A DNA stretch of 64,000 nucleotides from Flagellimonas myxillae (GCF_023502235.1 NZ_JAMFLY010000002.1:1-64000); one strand, 5' to 3'. Positions 1 to 9,395 are shown, counted from the stretch's first letter. The notes: generated by a model from the letters alone, not told the origin. Translations and numbers: made by a program.

Positions 1-72
1 GAGAATACCGGATTCGAACCGGTGGCCTCTTGCCTGCCAGGCAAGCGCTCTAGCCAACTGAGCTAATCCCCC
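1..72 (-). tRNA. tRNA-Ala (anticodon GGC), 3' end cut by the window edge
   Basis: The reverse strand folds as a tRNA: acceptor GGGGGAT, D-arm GCTC/GAGC, anticodon stem CTTGC/GCAAG around loop CTGGCAG (anticodon GGC, reading GCC Ala codons), and T-arm ACCGG/CCGGT around TTCGAAT. The last acceptor base and the discriminator lie outside the window. No terminator is visible inside the window. Confidence 0.95.
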
Positions 73-127
73 GCAGAGGGCAAAGGAAAGACTTTTTATG
101 AAAGTTTCAAAATTGGAAAGCGTATCT

Positions 128-925
128 CTACTCTTTTTTTACGCTCAAAACCAATACGGGAATGGGCACAAAAAATTCAGACTTGGGTACTGTGTTCTTT
201 TCCCATAATTTTTTAAAGAATCCCCGCTTTCTACGGAACACACATAACATATCCGGTTCTTCTTTCTGGAAGTACTCCAATACCCCTAAATAGGTGCTGG
301 CCTGCTCCGTTATGTTTACCTTTTGGCTTAGGTCCAAAAGGGCAGTATTTATTTGAAGGTCGTCTTCCGAATACCCTGGTCTTTTTACTAGAAGTAGCGA
401 AATGTTGGACCTGAATTTATCCTTGATGGCAACCAATGGATTTAAAACCCTACTTCTTTTCAGGATTCCAGAACCAAAGGCGGTCATAATGGTTCCAACG
501 GGTTTGAAAACTGTTCCCTTGGGCACCAACAAAGTTGGAATATTGGTCTGCTTCACAATTCTTCCCGAAGTGTTTCCCAAATAAAGCTCCTCTTTAATAT
601 CATTGCTCCTAGGCGCCATAATAATCAAGTCGATTCCCAATTCTTTATGGATACTCTTCAATCCATCAACAATATCCCCATTATAGGTCGCAATTTTAAT
701 TTCAACCGAGTTCGTATTTACGGAATCTATAATTTCTTTTAATCGCTCTTTACTGCTTTGTGCCACCTTTTGCTCAACATTAGCCAGGCTGCCGGCCGCC
801 GACATCACAGTAAAAACATCCATAACAAATACCTTTGCCCCAAAATTGGAGGCAAAATCAATTGCATATTGAAGCGTATCCGATGAGTTGGGCGATGTGC
901 CAATGGGTACCAGTATATTGTTCAT
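128..925 (-). CDS. Universal stress protein (UspA family, tandem-domain type)
   Basis: A 265-residue cytoplasmic protein. Residues 1-137 form a clear Usp domain: it opens with NILVPIGTS, and the end of the family nucleotide-binding loop is seen as GNTSG before the strand TLLVPKG. Residues 145-262 are a weaker second Usp-like unit ending in PIPVLVLSVKK, with no recognisable nucleotide loop. Tandem Usp proteins of this length are common in Bacteroidota, and the usual inference is a role in stress survival. It is divergent from the acetyltransferase gene at 979 across a 53-bp gap. The family assignment is firm; the ligand is unknown. Confidence 0.88.
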   Translation of the reverse strand: MNNILVPIGTSPNSSDTLQYAIDFASNFGAKVFVMDVFTVMSAAGSLANVEQKVAQSSKERLKEIIDSVNTNSVEIKIATYNGDIVDGLKSIHKELGIDLIIMAPRSNDIKEELYLGNTSGRIVKQTNIPTLLVPKGTVFKPVGTIMTAFGSGILKRSRVLNPLVAIKDKFRSNISLLLVKRPGYSEDDLQINTALLDLSQKVNITEQASTYLGVLEYFQKEEPDMLCVFRRKRGFFKKLWEKNTVPKSEFFVPIPVLVLSVKKE

Positions 926-978
926 AGGTTGGTGGTTATGATTATAGCTTAAATTTACGATTTAATTGAAACGAATCC

Positions 979-1479
979 ATGATAAGACAAGGAAAGATAA
1001 TAGATATTGAACATATCCTCAGTATTGCCAGGGCCTGTGCATTAAAAATGGAAAGTATGGGCATATTCCAATGGAACGAGCATTACCCTTCCGAACAGGC
1101 CTTCCTAAATGATATTGACCGCAATGAGCTGTTTGTTGCCTTAAAAAATGATAAAGTAATTGGGGCGATCGTGGTTTCCACTAAGATGGATGAAGAATAT
1201 GTTCCTGTCAAATGGTTGGTCCCCAACGGTAACAGCACCTATATTCACAGGCTTTGTGTAGCCCCTGAGCTCCAAGGGCAAGGATATGCCCAAAGACTCA
1301 TGGAATTTGCGGAAGCCCATTCCCGAAAAAATGGTTTCACCTCCGTTAGATTGGATACCTTCTCCCAAAACCAACGGAATCAAAGGTTTTATGAACAAAG
1401 AGGATATGAAAAACTTGAAGATATTTTCTATCCCAAACAAAGTAGCCATCCTTTTCATTGTTACGAACTAGTGCTGTAA
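979..1479 (+). CDS. GNAT family N-acetyltransferase
   Basis: A 166-residue protein. The acetyl-CoA-binding motif A is seen as RLCVAPELQGQGYAQRL (Q-x-x-G-x-G/A type), followed by the motif B region with NQRFYEQRGYEKL. This is a complete single GNAT domain with no extra module. The substrate cannot be read from the sequence; related proteins acetylate small amines or protein N-termini. The MATE transporter gene starts 12 bp downstream, so the two are probably co-transcribed. Confidence 0.88.
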   Translation: MIRQGKIIDIEHILSIARACALKMESMGIFQWNEHYPSEQAFLNDIDRNELFVALKNDKVIGAIVVSTKMDEEYVPVKWLVPNGNSTYIHRLCVAPELQGQGYAQRLMEFAEAHSRKNGFTSVRLDTFSQNQRNQRFYEQRGYEKLEDIFYPKQSSHPFHCYELVL

Positions 1480-1491
1480 CTTGCACTGACT

Positions 1492-2826
1492 TTGGCTACA
1501 ATAATCAATTTAAAATCCATAAACCAACTAGCAATTCCCGCTACCATTTCGGGTATTGCAGAACCTATTCTATCCATCACGGATACGGCCATTGTGGGCA
1601 ATATACCTGTGGATGGACTCGAATCTTTGGCCGCGGCAGGTATTGTTGGTTCTTTTTTGTCCATGCTGATATGGGTTTTAGGCCAGACCCGAAGCTCCAT
1701 TTCCGCCATAATTTCCCAATACTTGGGAGCAGGAAGGTTGGACGAGGTTAAAAACCTTCCCGCCCAGGCCATATTCTTCAACATCCTACTGAGTATCGTG
1801 GTCTTGGTTTCCACCATTTTTATTATCGAAGAGATTTTTTCCTTGTTTGAGGCCTCGGGAAAAATCCTAGAATACTGTGTCTCGTATTATTCAATACGGG
1901 TCTGGGGCTTTCCATTGACACTGTTCACCTTTGCCATCTTCGGAATTTTCAGGGGACTTCAAAACACCTTTTATCCCATGATAATTGCCATTATTGGGGC
2001 GGCCTTGAACATCTTGCTTGATTTTGCTTTTGTCTATGGCATAGACGGATTAATCCCGGCCATGTATTTGGATGGCGCTGCCTGGGCCAGTCTAATTTCC
2101 CAAGCCGTGATGGCCTTGTTGGTTTTCATCCTCCTCCTTAAAAAGACGGACATCAGTCTAAAATTGGTATTCCCCTTAAACAAGGAATTGAAACGGTTGA
2201 TTTTCATGAGTCTAAACCTATTTGTCCGGGCCATTGCCCTAAATGTTGCTTTAATGGTGGCCGTGCGGGAGGCAACCGCGTTGGGGGACCGCTATATTGG
2301 GGCGCACACCATTGCTATAAATCTCTGGTTGTTTGCGGCCTTTTTTATTGATGGCTACGGTGCTGCTGGCAACAGTATGGGTGGGAAACTACTGGGAGCA
2401 AAAGATTATTCAGGACTCTGGAAGCTGGCAAAAAAAATTATCAAATATGGGATGGTAGTCAGCTTGGTACTCATGTTGCTTGGCTTCGTATTCTATAATT
2501 CCATTGGGCAAATCTTTTCCAACGATGCTATCGTTCTGCAAACATTTTCAAGCATCTTCTTCATTGTGATCCTAGGGTTGCCCATGAACACGCTGGCATT
2601 TGTTTTTGATGGACTTTTTAAGGGCTTGGGTGAAATGAAATACCTAAGAAACGTCCTGCTTTCTGCCACCTTCTTGGGCTTTATCCCAACACTCTATTTT
2701 GGGAAATTTTTAGGCTGGGAGTTTTATGCCATCTGGATTGCCTTTGTGGTCTGGATGTTCATCCGTGGTCTGGCCCTGGTTTGGAAATTCCGCAGAAAGT
2801 TCAAGCCGTTGGTACAAAACGAGTAA
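1492..2826 (+). CDS. MATE family efflux transporter
   Basis: A 444-residue polytopic inner membrane protein with about 12 hydrophobic segments in two similar halves, which is the MATE fold. The N-terminus (LAIPATISGIAEPILSITDT) fits the conserved start of the DinF-like branch. MATE proteins exchange Na+ or H+ for cationic drugs or metabolites. The start is TTG at 1492, because no earlier start fits and the first helix follows directly. It lies 12 bp behind the acetyltransferase. The substrate is not predictable. Confidence 0.9.
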   Translation: MATIINLKSINQLAIPATISGIAEPILSITDTAIVGNIPVDGLESLAAAGIVGSFLSMLIWVLGQTRSSISAIISQYLGAGRLDEVKNLPAQAIFFNILLSIVVLVSTIFIIEEIFSLFEASGKILEYCVSYYSIRVWGFPLTLFTFAIFGIFRGLQNTFYPMIIAIIGAALNILLDFAFVYGIDGLIPAMYLDGAAWASLISQAVMALLVFILLLKKTDISLKLVFPLNKELKRLIFMSLNLFVRAIALNVALMVAVREATALGDRYIGAHTIAINLWLFAAFFIDGYGAAGNSMGGKLLGAKDYSGLWKLAKKIIKYGMVVSLVLMLLGFVFYNSIGQIFSNDAIVLQTFSSIFFIVILGLPMNTLAFVFDGLFKGLGEMKYLRNVLLSATFLGFIPTLYFGKFLGWEFYAIWIAFVVWMFIRGLALVWKFRRKFKPLVQNE

Positions 2827-2906
2827 ATTAGTGTTGATTAGTTGAAAGTAGGAAGGTCCAAAGTCCTTGAATCAGACAACTGTCAACCGTGAACCCAAAA
2901 TCAGCA

Positions 2907-3674
2907 ATGACAACAACAAGAGCAAACGGAAGTTTATATACCAACATAAAAGATAATGTTGCCTGGGTCGAATTTGGCCATCCGGCAAGCAATTCATTTG
3001 TATCCGAACTTTTGGCCCGGTTAGCTAAGGAATTTGATACGTTATCCCTGAATAAGGAGGTTGCCCTTATCGTGCTCAAATCGGAAGGAGACCGTGCATT
3101 TTGCGCTGGCGCTTCTTTTGACGAATTGGTAGCGATATCCAATTTGGAAGAGGGCAAGGCATTTTTTAGTGGATTTGCCAACGTGATCAACGCTATGCGT
3201 AAATGCACTAAACCCATTTTTGGAAGGGTTCAGGGGAAAGCTGTTGGCGGAGGCGTTGGTTTGGCCGCTGCCTGTGACTATGTTTATGCATCGGAAGCCG
3301 CTTCCATTAAACTTTCGGAGATTTCCATAGGAATTGCTCCCCTGGTCATCGCTCCAGTTGTAGAACGTAAAATGGGAAAATCCGGGCTATCAGAACTCGC
3401 ATTGGCCCCCACCGAATGGAAAAATGCATATTGGGCCAAGGAAAAAGGATTGTATTCCAAGGTTTTTGATTCCATTACCCAATTGGATAAAGAACTGGAG
3501 TTTCATGTGCAAAAATTGGCTGCCTCTAATCCCGAGGCCTTGGCAAAAATGAAGCAGGTACTTTGGGAAGGAACCGAACATTGGGACAAACTGCTTCTGG
3601 AACGGGCGGAGGCTTCCGGTGAATTGGCTTTATCCCCAAACACTAAACAAGCATTGGAAAAGTTTAAAAAATAG
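2907..3674 (+). CDS. Enoyl-CoA hydratase/isomerase family protein
   Basis: A crotonase-fold protein of 255 residues from the ATG at 2907; a GTG 18 bp upstream is in frame but less likely. Both oxyanion-hole segments are present (FCAGASFDEL and VGGGVGLAAACD). KLSEISIGIAP supplies an acidic residue where hydratases carry a catalytic Glu. It probably acts on an unsaturated acyl-CoA in fatty-acid or branched-chain amino-acid degradation. The neighbouring genes do not identify the pathway, so the specific substrate is left open. Confidence 0.86.
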   Translation: MTTTRANGSLYTNIKDNVAWVEFGHPASNSFVSELLARLAKEFDTLSLNKEVALIVLKSEGDRAFCAGASFDELVAISNLEEGKAFFSGFANVINAMRKCTKPIFGRVQGKAVGGGVGLAAACDYVYASEAASIKLSEISIGIAPLVIAPVVERKMGKSGLSELALAPTEWKNAYWAKEKGLYSKVFDSITQLDKELEFHVQKLAASNPEALAKMKQVLWEGTEHWDKLLLERAEASGELALSPNTKQALEKFKK

Positions 3675-3677
3675 AAC

Positions 3678-3791
3678 ATGGATATCCTATCATATTTAAA
3701 TAGCGACTTGGTTTTTCCCATTGTTGCGCTATTGGTAATCGTAGTATATATCGTAACAAGGGTACGCAATAGAAGAAAGTTCAAAAGATAG
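3678..3791 (+). CDS. Small single-span membrane protein (37 aa)
   Basis: A short frame starting MDILSYLNSDLVFPIVALL, with one hydrophobic segment (about residues 12-27) followed by a basic tail ending RNRRKFKR, which is a positive-inside arrangement. It begins 3 bp after the hydratase stop and ends 5 bp before the DUF3592 gene, so it sits tightly within a co-directional run. No family is recognised. The tight packing and membrane-like composition argue that it is real; its shortness limits confidence. Confidence 0.55.
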   Translation: MDILSYLNSDLVFPIVALLVIVVYIVTRVRNRRKFKR

Positions 3792-3796
3792 CCGAC

Positions 3797-4225
3797 ATGG
3801 CAGCCAAAAAATACACTATGTGGTTATGGTTATATGCTTCCTTTCTCTTTATAGGCCTTGCGCTGGCCTATGTTGCCGTGCAGCAATACCAGAAAACGCA
3901 AAAACTGCTCTTGGAAGGTATACGGACAACGGCAGTGGTGACCCAGCTTCTTACCAACTACGATAGCGATGGGGATACCTATACTCCCATTTTTGAGTTC
4001 AAGGATCGCTCCAACAAGGTACAAACCTATAAAAGTCCAATCAGCTCCAGTCCGCCCGCATACCGGGTGGGGGACAAGGTTAAAATCATCTATGACCGTA
4101 AGGATAGTTCTGTCGTAAAAACGGTGACATTCTGGGGGCTATACCGTGTAAGTGTAATCTTGTTGATGGTTGCCTCTCCCCTTTTGGTGCTTGGCGGCAG
4201 CTACCTGCTTTATACGTATCAATAA
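3797..4225 (+). CDS. DUF3592 domain-containing membrane protein
   Basis: A 142-residue protein with an N-terminal membrane helix (about residues 9-29), a central extracytoplasmic beta-rich domain, and a C-terminal helix (about 113-139). The centre carries the DUF3592 pattern: TTAVVTQLL, then PIFEFKD, then YRVGDKVKIIYD. The function of the family is unknown. It follows the 37-aa membrane protein and precedes lpxH, possibly in the same transcript. Confidence 0.8.
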   Translation: MAAKKYTMWLWLYASFLFIGLALAYVAVQQYQKTQKLLLEGIRTTAVVTQLLTNYDSDGDTYTPIFEFKDRSNKVQTYKSPISSSPPAYRVGDKVKIIYDRKDSSVVKTVTFWGLYRVSVILLMVASPLLVLGGSYLLYTYQ

Positions 4226-4260
4226 ATTTCCGTCCACTTATTGGTTATCTTTAAACCCAA

Positions 4261-5028
4261 ATGAAGAACCTAACATTACAAAAAGGAAAGAAGGTCTATT
4301 TTGCCAGTGACAACCACTTGGGCGCCCCTACTTCAAAAGCTAGTCTGCCCAGGGAGAAGAAGTTTGTTGCCTGGTTGGATTCCATCAAACAAGACGCGGG
4401 TGCAATCTTTTTAATGGGTGACCTCTTCGATTTTTGGTTTGAATACAAGACCGTCGTTCCCAAGGGATTCACCCGAACCCTGGGAAAATTGGCAGAACTT
4501 TCAGACATGGGAATCCAAATCACCTATTTTGTGGGCAACCACGATCTATGGATGAACGGATACTTTGAAGAGGAACTGAACATTCCGGTGTACCACAAAC
4601 CCCAACAGTTATTAATCAACGATACTTCATTTTTTATTGGTCATGGTGATGGCCTCGGACCGGACGACAAAGGCTTCAAACGAATGAAAAAAGTGTTTAC
4701 CAACCCTATTGCCAAATGGTTCTTTAAATGGTTACACCCCGACCTTGGGGTTCGATTGGGCCAACATCTATCGGTAAACAATAAAATAATCTCAGGGGAT
4801 GCCGATGCCAAGTTTCTAGGGGAAGACAAAGAATGGTTGGTGCTTTATGCCAAGCGCAAATTGGAGACGGAGCACTATGATCATTTTATTTTTGGACACC
4901 GCCATCTCCCAATGGAAATCCAACTGAATGAAAAGTCCGTTTACACCAACCTTGGGGATTGGATTTCCTATTTCACCTATGCCGTTTTTGATGGCGAGAA
5001 GCTAAGGCTGGAAAAGTTGGAGGAATAA
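4261..5028 (+). CDS. lpxH: UDP-2,3-diacylglucosamine diphosphatase
   Basis: A 255-residue calcineurin-type metallophosphoesterase. LpxH hydrolyses UDP-2,3-diacylglucosamine to lipid X in lipid A synthesis at the cytoplasmic membrane. Metal-site motifs are visible: SDNHLG (D17, H19), GDLFDFWFEY (53-62), GNHD (92-95), GHGDGLG (127-133) and a late FGHRHLP. The GDLFDFWFE form is typical of LpxH rather than of generic phosphoesterases. The stop codon directly abuts the stop of the convergent MFS gene with no spacer. Confidence 0.88.
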   Translation: MKNLTLQKGKKVYFASDNHLGAPTSKASLPREKKFVAWLDSIKQDAGAIFLMGDLFDFWFEYKTVVPKGFTRTLGKLAELSDMGIQITYFVGNHDLWMNGYFEEELNIPVYHKPQQLLINDTSFFIGHGDGLGPDDKGFKRMKKVFTNPIAKWFFKWLHPDLGVRLGQHLSVNNKIISGDADAKFLGEDKEWLVLYAKRKLETEHYDHFIFGHRHLPMEIQLNEKSVYTNLGDWISYFTYAVFDGEKLRLEKLEE

Positions 5029-6285
5029 TCATTCCTTTCCGTGCTCCTCAACATCCCTGGACAAGTCCAACTTTCTAAAACTCGGTGATGCAATGGCGGT
5101 GGTACCCGCAGTTAGTATGGTCATGCAACCGCCAAAAACAACTGCAGTCACTGTGCCCAATACCTTAGCTGCCAATCCACTTTCAAAAGCTCCCAACTCG
5201 TTAGATGATCCCACAAAGATGGAGTTGACGGAAGCTACCCGGCCTCTCATATTGTCCGGTGTTTTCAATTGCAAAATGGTTTGTCTTATGATCATGGAAA
5301 CCCCGTCAACGGCTCCACTTAAAAACAAAGCTGCGACGGACAACCAAAAGGAAGTGGACACCCCAAAAACGATAATACAAATACCAAAGGCAAATACGGC
5401 CCATAGCAATTTACTCCCAGCGTTTTTGTGCAATGGAAACCTTGTGGAGCCCAACATGGTTATAGAGGCTCCAACCGCAGGGGCCGCACGTAGAATTCCA
5501 AAGCCTTCCGAACCTACCTGCAAAATATCCTGGGCGTAAATTGGCAATAAGGCCACGGCTCCACCAAAGAGGACGGCTACCATATCCAAAGTCAAGGCCC
5601 CAAAAATAGCTTTGCTATTGTACACGAACCTTAGCCCATCCTTTAAACTTTGAAGTACAGGCTCCCCAATTTTGGGATTTAAAATCGGCTTTCTACCAAT
5701 CTTGAGCAAAAACGCCAAAGCCATCATGGAAAACCCAAAAATTACGCACATGGACCAATGCACCCCAATCCAGCCAATACTGAACCCTGCAAGGGCTGGA
5801 CCCATTACAGAGGCTAATTGCCAAGTAGAACTGCTCCAGGTTGCAGCGTTTGGATATATTTTCTTGGGAACAATCAATGCTATCAAAGAAAAAACCGTGG
5901 GTCCAATAAAGGCCCGTACCAATCCTCCTAGAAAAACAAGGGCGTAAATACTGTACAAGATTGTATTTGGGGAAAGCGTGGTTTCCAAGGTAGGGTCACT
6001 GATCACAAATAATCCCAAACTGACCACCGAAAATCCGATGATACATTTGATCAAGAGGTTCCTCTTTTCGGATTGGTCCACATAATGCCCCGCAAAGAGT
6101 GCCATGCAAACAGCCGGAATTATCTCCATTAAACCTATGATTCCCAAGGACAATGGGTCCTTGGTCAACGAGTACACTTGCCACTCGATTACTATGAACT
6201 GCATGGACCATGCAAATACCATAGCGAACCGCACCACCAAAAAAATGTTGAATTCTTTAAATCGGAGCGCCGCATATGGGTCCAT
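5029..6285 (-). CDS. MFS transporter (EntS/MFS_3-like exporter)
   Basis: A 418-residue protein with about 12 hydrophobic segments. The N-terminus (FNIFLVVRFAMVFAWSMQFI) and the loop GHYVDQSEKRNLL between helices 2 and 3, the MFS signature loop, fit the branch that includes the enterobactin exporter EntS. It presumably exports a small molecule. It is transcribed toward lpxH, with the two stop codons touching and no terminator between them, so convergent read-through is likely. The substrate is unknown. Confidence 0.85.
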   Translation of the reverse strand: MDPYAALRFKEFNIFLVVRFAMVFAWSMQFIVIEWQVYSLTKDPLSLGIIGLMEIIPAVCMALFAGHYVDQSEKRNLLIKCIIGFSVVSLGLFVISDPTLETTLSPNTILYSIYALVFLGGLVRAFIGPTVFSLIALIVPKKIYPNAATWSSSTWQLASVMGPALAGFSIGWIGVHWSMCVIFGFSMMALAFLLKIGRKPILNPKIGEPVLQSLKDGLRFVYNSKAIFGALTLDMVAVLFGGAVALLPIYAQDILQVGSEGFGILRAAPAVGASITMLGSTRFPLHKNAGSKLLWAVFAFGICIIVFGVSTSFWLSVAALFLSGAVDGVSMIIRQTILQLKTPDNMRGRVASVNSIFVGSSNELGAFESGLAAKVLGTVTAVVFGGCMTILTAGTTAIASPSFRKLDLSRDVEEHGKE

Positions 6286-6363
6286 AAATGGCTTTTAAAA
6301 GTTCAAAGGTACCGTTATGATAGAATCTTTTTATAGATTCATACCATTAAATAAAAATCGCCC

Positions 6364-7236
6364 ATGAAAACACTGATTATTCCTTTTTTCACTATTGTTT
6401 GCGCTGGCTTTTTGTTTTTGAGTTGTGACTCCAAAAAAAATCCTGATGCATCCAACGAGGAATGGATCTCTCTTTTTAATGGTAAAGATTTGAAGGGATG
6501 GACTCCAAAAGTAAAAGGATTTGCCTTGGGAGAAAATCACAATAACACCTTTAGGGTAAGGGATAGCATCCTTATGGTCACCTATCAGGAATATGATTCT
6601 TTTGACAGCAAATTTGCCCATCTATTCTATAAAAAGAAGTTTTCCTATTACAAGCTAAAAGCCAAATATAGAATGGTCGGGGAACAAGTGGAGGGCGGAC
6701 CTGGTTGGGCCTTTGCCAACAACGGATTCATGTTGCACTGCCAAGATCCGAAAACCATGACTTTGGATCAATCTTTTCCAATGTCTTTTGAGTTTCAGCT
6801 TTTGGCGGGAAAAGATGAAGGTGAGCGCCCCACTGGAAATCTATGTACACCAGGTTGTCATGTGCACATGGAAGGAAAACTTGTGGAAAATCACTGTATC
6901 CCAAAAACCAAGGGAGCTACATTTCCCAGGGAAAAATGGGTCAATATCGAAGCTTTAGTGTTAGGAGATTCAATTGTTCATCATATTGTTGAAGGTGATA
7001 CTGTAATCACATACACAAACCCAATAATTGGAGGCCATTTAGATGGTTTAAACAAAGAACTTTTTAAAGACGGCACACCAATTACCGAAGGCTATATTGC
7101 CATTCAAGGAGAAAGTCATGATACCGAATTCAAATCCATCGAGGTTTTGGATTTATGTGGGTGCAAGGATGAAAAGGCCAAAAATTATAAATCGTACTAT
7201 ATAAAGAACGACCCAAAAGCTTGCATCTACGAATAG
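6364..7236 (+). CDS. DUF1080 (3-keto-disaccharide hydrolase family) lipoprotein
   Basis: A 290-residue protein with a lipoprotein signal peptide: a hydrophobic stretch ending FLFLSC, with Cys21 as the lipidated residue. The mature part is a concanavalin-like beta-sandwich domain of the DUF1080 type, recognised by WISLFNGKDLKGWTPK and later AIQGESHDTEFKSIEV. Some members hydrolyse 3-keto-glycosides, others are uncharacterised. No sugar oxidoreductase or SusCD pair is beside it, so this appears to be a stand-alone surface or periplasmic enzyme. Confidence 0.85.
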   Translation: MKTLIIPFFTIVCAGFLFLSCDSKKNPDASNEEWISLFNGKDLKGWTPKVKGFALGENHNNTFRVRDSILMVTYQEYDSFDSKFAHLFYKKKFSYYKLKAKYRMVGEQVEGGPGWAFANNGFMLHCQDPKTMTLDQSFPMSFEFQLLAGKDEGERPTGNLCTPGCHVHMEGKLVENHCIPKTKGATFPREKWVNIEALVLGDSIVHHIVEGDTVITYTNPIIGGHLDGLNKELFKDGTPITEGYIAIQGESHDTEFKSIEVLDLCGCKDEKAKNYKSYYIKNDPKACIYE

Positions 7237-7261
7237 CCTTTCTTCAGCTACAAGAGAACCG

Positions 7262-8950
7262 TTATTTTATATCCCTAAGCTTCAATTGCAAGTTGATTTG
7301 TCCGTTCCATTCATTTTCATCCAAGGAAAAAACGGCATCAAAAGTGTTTTGGGCTTTGATCTTATCCCATTTGGGGCCCAGATTGAAACCAATGGCACCA
7401 ATAGGTTTTACTCCCCTTTGTGCAATGGAGAGTTTAAGGTGTTTTTCTCCTTCGCCCACCCCTCGGCCATAACCCGTATCCTTCAGCTTTTCGGACATAA
7501 AAATCGGTGTCATATTTCCCGGCCCAAACGGGGCAAATTGTTTAAGAATACGCATCAATTTTGGGTTGATTTGTTCTAGTTTCATTGGGGCATCAATGGA
7601 GATTTCCGGAGTTAACAGGCTTGGATTTATTGAGCTTGCCACCACCTGTTCAAATTGCTCCTTAAATGCTTCGTACTGATCCTCGAGCAAAGTGAGACCA
7701 GCCGCATATTTGTGGCCCCCAAACTGCTCCAAATGGTCTGAGCATGCTTCGAGGGCATTGTACACATCAAATCCTTTAACGGAACGGGCCGAAGCTGCCA
7801 ATTTATCCCCACTTTTGGTAAATACCAGGGTAGGTCTATAGTAGGTCTCTGTTAGGCGGGAGGCAACAATCCCAATCACGCCCTTATGCCAATTCTCTTT
7901 GTACACCACAGAGGTAAACCTATCTTCCTCTCCCTTCTCCTGAATTTGGGCCAAGGCTTCTTCCGTAATCAGTTTATCCATACTCTTTCGGTCCGCATTG
8001 TACTGCTCAATTTCTTGGGCAAACGCCTGCGCGGTACCCAAATCGGATTCCATTAAAAGGTTTACGGCATGTTGTCCGTGTTTCATCCTTCCGGCAGCAT
8101 TGATCCTAGGGGCTATAATAAAAACGACATCCGTAATCGTGAGATTTTTCTTTTTGACATGTTCAATAATGGCCTTAAAACCAATTCTAGGATTTTGATT
8201 GATCACTTGGAGCCCATAGTAAGCCAACACCCTGTTTTCTCCTGTTATGGGAACAATGTCCGCCCCGATGGCCGTGGCAACCAAATCCAAATAAGGAACC
8301 AAGGTTTCAATGCCCAACCCTTGTTTTGATGCCAAAGCCTGAATGAGCTTAAATCCCACTCCACAACCGCAAAGTTCCTTATAAGGGTATTCGCAATCCT
8401 CTCGTTTTGGATCCAAAATTGCAACAGCTTCGGGAAGCACTTCTCCCGGACGGTGATGATCACAAATAATAAAGTCGATGCCTTTACCTGTTGCATATAC
8501 AACCTGGTCAACTGCCTTCACGCCACAATCCAAAGCAATGATTAAAGAAAACTCGTTGTCCGAGGCAAAATCTATCCCTTCAATTGACACTCCATAGCCT
8601 TCAGAATATCTATCAGGAATATAGGTGGCAACATTGGTATAAGATTCCAATAGATAGGAAGCCACAAGGGCCACCGATGTCGTGCCGTCCACATCGTAAT
8701 CACCATAGACAAGGATGTTCTCATTATTGTCCATTGCGGTTTCAATGCGTTCCACAGCTTTTTCCATATCCTTCATAAGAAAAGGGTTATGTATATGGGA
8801 TAACTCCGGACGGAAAAATGCCTTGGCCTCGTTGTAGGTGGTAATGCCTCTTTGTGCCAGAAGGTGTGCCACCAATGGTTCTACCTTTAGGTCATTGGAA
8901 AGGCGTTCGATGGTTTCGGGATCAGGTGTAGGTTTTAGGGTCCAGCGCAT
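7262..8950 (-). CDS. recJ: Single-stranded-DNA-specific exonuclease RecJ
   Basis: A 562-residue protein of normal RecJ length. It degrades single-stranded DNA 5' to 3' in recombination and mismatch repair. The DHH phosphoesterase motifs are visible: YGDYDVDGTTS (82-92), DCG (141-143) and DHH (164-166). The DHHA1 part shows QFGGHKYAAGL. It is convergent with the DUF1080 gene (25-bp gap, no obvious terminator). Upstream of its start lies the left repeat of the four-helix-bundle insertion. Confidence 0.95.
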   Translation of the reverse strand: MRWTLKPTPDPETIERLSNDLKVEPLVAHLLAQRGITTYNEAKAFFRPELSHIHNPFLMKDMEKAVERIETAMDNNENILVYGDYDVDGTTSVALVASYLLESYTNVATYIPDRYSEGYGVSIEGIDFASDNEFSLIIALDCGVKAVDQVVYATGKGIDFIICDHHRPGEVLPEAVAILDPKREDCEYPYKELCGCGVGFKLIQALASKQGLGIETLVPYLDLVATAIGADIVPITGENRVLAYYGLQVINQNPRIGFKAIIEHVKKKNLTITDVVFIIAPRINAAGRMKHGQHAVNLLMESDLGTAQAFAQEIEQYNADRKSMDKLITEEALAQIQEKGEEDRFTSVVYKENWHKGVIGIVASRLTETYYRPTLVFTKSGDKLAASARSVKGFDVYNALEACSDHLEQFGGHKYAAGLTLLEDQYEAFKEQFEQVVASSINPSLLTPEISIDAPMKLEQINPKLMRILKQFAPFGPGNMTPIFMSEKLKDTGYGRGVGEGEKHLKLSIAQRGVKPIGAIGFNLGPKWDKIKAQNTFDAVFSLDENEWNGQINLQLKLRDIK

Positions 8951-8958
8951 ATTTGGGT

Positions 8959-8975
8959 AAGTTCAAGTTCAAAAA
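8959..8975. repeat. Left arm of a 17-bp perfect inverted repeat
   Basis: AAGTTCAAGTTCAAAAA here is the exact reverse complement of 9396-9412. The two arms enclose the four-helix-bundle gene. A looser copy of the same unit (AAGTTCAAGCTCAA) follows at about 8978. Confidence 0.8.
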
Positions 8976-8987
8976 TTAAGTTCAAGC

Positions 8988-9341
8988 TCAAGGTGTCTTA
9001 TTACGAATAAGGGTGGAGGTAATTTTTATCAACTGTTCGATTTCATCCAAGAGAGAACTCTTAACAGACATCGAACCATAATTTATTCTTTTCAAGATTT
9101 TTAGGTTAACCCTGGACTCTTTTAGCTCTTTCAAAATCAACGATGCCTTATAGCAATAATCCCTATTTGTGTAAGTTCCTTGAGCTTCCCCAAAATTCAA
9201 TGCAGCACTTCCTCCCGAACGAAGTAATTGATTGCCATAATACTGGCCAGTAAAATCCGAAGGTAAATCTTTGCAAAAAAGGGCAATGTTCGCTGCTAGG
9301 CTAACAAATCTTTCCTCTAAATCAAATTTTCCGTGAACCAT
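8988..9341 (-). CDS. Four helix bundle protein (S23/Avd-like family)
   Basis: A 117-residue helical protein. The pattern FDLEERFVSLAANIALFCKDLP, then NQLLRSGGSAALNFGEAQG, then KASLILKELKESRVNLKIL matches the four-helix-bundle family that includes 23S rRNA intervening-sequence proteins and phage Avd. The molecular role of stand-alone members is unknown. It lies between recJ and osmC and is enclosed by a perfect 17-bp inverted repeat, suggesting insertion as a unit. No RNA gene or reverse transcriptase is adjacent. Confidence 0.85.
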   Translation of the reverse strand: MVHGKFDLEERFVSLAANIALFCKDLPSDFTGQYYGNQLLRSGGSAALNFGEAQGTYTNRDYCYKASLILKELKESRVNLKILKRINYGSMSVKSSLLDEIEQLIKITSTLIRNKTP

Positions 9342-9395
9342 AATTCCATAGATTCAATTTTGAGGTTGACTTTATGAAATTAAATGTAAAACAAT

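Noticed and set aside
5093-5539. A 148-residue open frame opposite the MFS gene
   Set aside because: It is the mirror of a transporter; low-complexity Pro/Thr/Lys-rich translation and no homology that I recognise.
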